The notes below the pieces were generated by a model. That model was not told where the DNA came from. It searched no databases and worked only from the letters and a program-made list of their open reading frames with translations. A stretch of 7,975 nt of DNA from Desulfobacterales bacterium (lineage in GTDB: Bacteria; Desulfobacterota; Desulfobacteria; Desulfobacterales; RPRI01), in NCBI GenBank assembly GCA_020052975.1, contig JAGVOC010000421.1:1-7975 (forward strand), in the 5' to 3' direction. Within the stretch, counting starts at the first letter, position 1, and every line of letters begins with the position of its first letter. Of the stretch, positions 6,210 through 7,975 are shown piece by piece. The position numbers and the translations under genes were made by a program.

Positions 6210-7445
6210 TCAGTTTGCTTTAAGATATTTTGCAACATCCCATGCTGTTTTTACCGCATGGGTGATGCTTTCTGCTATGGATAAAGGGCCTCCCGCCGTA
6301 CCCGCAACAAAAACTCCGCCGGACCCTGCAATGTCGTCATTTTCGCATGATTTAACAAAGCCTGTATCACAAGGGATTATGCCGAGCATTTCTGCGAGCT
6401 CTTTTGTTCCGCTTCCCGGAATCATGGCTACAGAGAGAACAACCATGTCATAAACTTCTTCCCCGTTCGATTTTGACAGGTTGTCAAAGTATGTGATTTT
6501 GAGCCGGTCGTCTTCAGTTTTATAAATATCTCCGGGAATAGCCCTTATCATCCGGAAATCTTCTTTTGCCTTTTGGTAAAGTGTTTCAAAATCTTTTCCG
6601 GAGCCCTGGATATCTATGTAAAAGAAGGTTACGGATGTTTCAGGCTTTCTTGTTTTTATGACACGTGCCATGCGAAGGGCGGATGCACAGCATATTTTCG
6701 AACACCAGAGGTGGCTGAGTTTCGAATCCCTGCTTCCTACGCACTGTATGAAAGCGATTTTACCAGGCGGCATGCCGTCCGAAGGCTTTATGGCAATGCC
6801 ATTGATTTTTAACATTTTTTCAAGGTCAAGGTTCGTTATTACATTTTTAAAAACCCTGTATCCGTATGGTTTTTTCACAGGATCAAACGGCTCGAACCCG
6901 GTTGCCATAATAACCGCATCCGCAGAGGAGGAATAACCGGTTCCTGTCATTTCAGGATTTATGGCGCCCTCAGGGCACAGATTAAGGCAAATCGTGCAGC
7001 TTTTGTCTTTAAAGTATAAACATTTGCTTTTATTTATGGAAAATATGGGATGATTTTTTATTGAAAATCCGCAGGATATCGCTCTTTCGACCGGGCATTT
7101 TTCGGCGCAGATCCTGCATCCTGTACATTTTGACGGATCTATATAATTTGGATTTAATTGAATATTATAATGGAAGTGGTCGTTTTTTGATATCCTCTCT
7201 AAATTTGCGCCTGTGTGAATTATGATATTTCCATCATGAATGACATTCTTGAGTTTCTCTTCCGCCATGCATGCGCCGCATTTTGCACAGCTTTCGACGG
7301 CTTTGCAGGTAAACTGAATTGCATGACCCCCGAGAAAAGGCTCTTTTTCAACAAGCTCTACTTTAATACCGAGTTTTGCAAGTTCATGGGTTGCAGTAAG
7401 TCCCGCGATTCCGCCGCCAATGACAAGAACATTTGAAGATTCCAT
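6210..7445 (-). CDS. HdrA-like FAD/iron-sulfur protein (QmoA-like)
   Basis: This 411-residue flavoprotein is a compact HdrA. It opens with the FAD-binding dinucleotide motif VIGGGIAGL (G10/G12/G15), followed by FLGGHA (38-42) and a cysteine group C47, C53, C56, C59, where HdrA proteins carry an extra Fe-S site. Two [4Fe-4S] motifs follow: C107/110/113/117, and C142 with C150/153/157. QCVGSRD (234-240) and WCSKICC (247-253) are HdrA signatures near the flavin. The chain ends with a second FAD-contact motif, GVFVAGTAGGPLSIAESI (377-394). Its length equals that of QmoA from sulfate reducers and is shorter than methanogen HdrA. It is probably cytoplasmic and supplies the flavin that could bifurcate or relay electrons to the two proteins encoded downstream. 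The start ATG at 7445 has a GGGAGA site with rather long spacing. The TGA stop is natural: the C-terminal AWDVAKYL is the usual HdrA end and there is no SECIS context. Assignment to the Qmo pathway itself is not proven. Confidence 0.92.
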   Translation of the reverse strand: MESSNVLVIGGGIAGLTATHELAKLGIKVELVEKEPFLGGHAIQFTCKAVESCAKCGACMAEEKLKNVIHDGNIIIHTGANLERISKNDHFHYNIQLNPNYIDPSKCTGCRICAEKCPVERAISCGFSIKNHPIFSINKSKCLYFKDKSCTICLNLCPEGAINPEMTGTGYSSSADAVIMATGFEPFDPVKKPYGYRVFKNVITNLDLEKMLKINGIAIKPSDGMPPGKIAFIQCVGSRDSKLSHLWCSKICCASALRMARVIKTRKPETSVTFFYIDIQGSGKDFETLYQKAKEDFRMIRAIPGDIYKTEDDRLKITYFDNLSKSNGEEVYDMVVLSVAMIPGSGTKELAEMLGIIPCDTGFVKSCENDDIAGSGGVFVAGTAGGPLSIAESITHAVKTAWDVAKYLKAN

Positions 7446-7506
7446 TTTGGATTTTTATCTCCCGGTACAGGATTCTTATTTAAAAAGGTCAAAATGAAAA
7501 AAACGT

Positions 7507-7975
7507 TTATAAATTACCTGTTATTTTGTCAACCTGTTCTTTTAAGAAATTTGCTATCTCTTCAACTTGTTGTGAGGTTATCTTTCCTATATCACTTGAA
7601 AGATCATCAAGCTTTTCTTCCTCAATGTCTGTTGTTTTATTTATGAAGAAAGTATCGATTTCCGCATCGTCGAGCAAAAGTCCACAGCCTCCCGCCACGC
7701 CAAGGAACTCGCCCGATACAAATATGGGAAAGACTACCTTGACAAGTCCCGCATCACACTCTTCCTTAACGGCTTTTCCCGTCTGTTTAGCCTGGGCGGC
7801 AAGGTTCATATGTGCAACAGCGCATATGAAGCTTTGTCCTTTTGGATTTGCCTTGATTACAGGACAGAGCCTGTTGGGCCATTTCTGGAAATCGCTTATC
7901 CGGATTCCGTTAATATCAAAAACAGAGGCGTTCAGACCTGATCGCCGATTTATTTCCTTTTCCAGCTCAATCCAC
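7507..7975 (-). CDS. PocR-domain sensory protein (5' end cut by the window edge)
   Basis: The reading frame is open from the window edge (first whole codon 7972-7974) to TAA at 7507-7509, giving 155 visible residues; the ATG at 7809 is internal and conserved domain sequence continues upstream of it. The visible part is a PocR ligand-binding domain: a helix ending in WIELEKEIN, then SVFDINGIRISDF, a Cys in FICAVAH, the hallmark ECDAGLVKVVFPI, and the strand GEFLGVAGGCGLLL. PocR is a PAS-like domain predicted to sense simple organic compounds, named after the propanediol/cobalamin regulator PocR. After the domain only a short acidic helical tail remains, so the visible part has no DNA-binding or kinase domain; one could lie upstream of the window. 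It sits 61 bp before hdrA on the same strand, which suggests it senses a substrate tied to the Hdr-like complex. The domain call is good; the ligand is unknown. Confidence 0.8.
   Translation of the reverse strand, partial: WIELEKEINRRSGLNASVFDINGIRISDFQKWPNRLCPVIKANPKGQSFICAVAHMNLAAQAKQTGKAVKEECDAGLVKVVFPIFVSGEFLGVAGGCGLLLDDAEIDTFFINKTTDIEEEKLDDLSSDIGKITSQQVEEIANFLKEQVDKITGNL

Noticed and set aside
6210..6212. TGA at the end of hdrA as a possible Sec codon
   Set aside because: The HdrA chain is complete at this point and the frame closes again at a stop six codons later.
7446..7506. A promoter or terminator between the PocR gene and hdrA
   Set aside because: There is a TTGACC hexamer (7487-7492) but the sequence 17 bp on (TGTACC) is a poor -10. 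A T-run follows the PocR stop, but no stem precedes it.

Overview
The window looks like chromosomal DNA of an anaerobic bacterium, most likely a sulfate-reducing or syntrophic member of Desulfobacterota (the old Deltaproteobacteria). This is inferred from gene content: a heterodisulfide-reductase-like (Hdr/Qmo-like) operon with an in-frame selenocysteine codon, a PocR-domain sensor, and a DHH-CBS protein of a type I associate with that phylum. No rRNA, tRNA, CRISPR array, insertion sequence or phage gene was seen.

Layout. Positions 1-110 hold three consecutive inverted repeats and no convincing gene. A minus-strand gene (108-662) encodes a tandem-ACT, GcvR-like regulator. It diverges from a plus-strand gene (938-2236) for a DHH/DHHA1 phosphoesterase with two CBS domains; the 275-bp gap between them carries one weak promoter candidate. 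Next, on the minus strand, is a membrane PAP2-family phosphatase (2382-3269) of visibly higher GC, possibly preceded by an 11-codon leader ORF. The rest of the window (3365-7975) is a minus-strand operon, transcribed right to left: a PocR-domain sensor cut by the window edge, HdrA, an HdrA-MvhD fusion, and an HdrD-like protein.

Main discovery. The last operon gene appears as two adjacent minus-strand ORFs (4588-3881 and 3802-3365). They are in the same frame, separated only by a TGA at 3881-3883 and 26 sense codons. The TGA falls exactly where HdrD-type proteins of this kind have a conserved Cys (Glu-Cys-Gly-His). Downstream of the UGA is a hairpin with a GACCA/UGGUC stem and a GGUC loop, the loop sequence found in the E. 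coli fdhF SECIS. I read the two ORFs as one 407-residue selenoprotein with Sec at residue 236.

How the genes may work together. The three Hdr-like proteins together supply FAD sites, about six cubane [4Fe-4S] motifs, an MvhD-type domain and a CCG domain with a selenocysteine. That fits a soluble electron-transfer or flavin-based bifurcating/confurcating complex, similar in order to QmoABC but with a soluble HdrD-type third subunit instead of the membrane-anchored QmoC. Its electron donor and acceptor cannot be read from the sequence. The PocR protein may sense a small organic compound and tie expression or activity of the complex to it.
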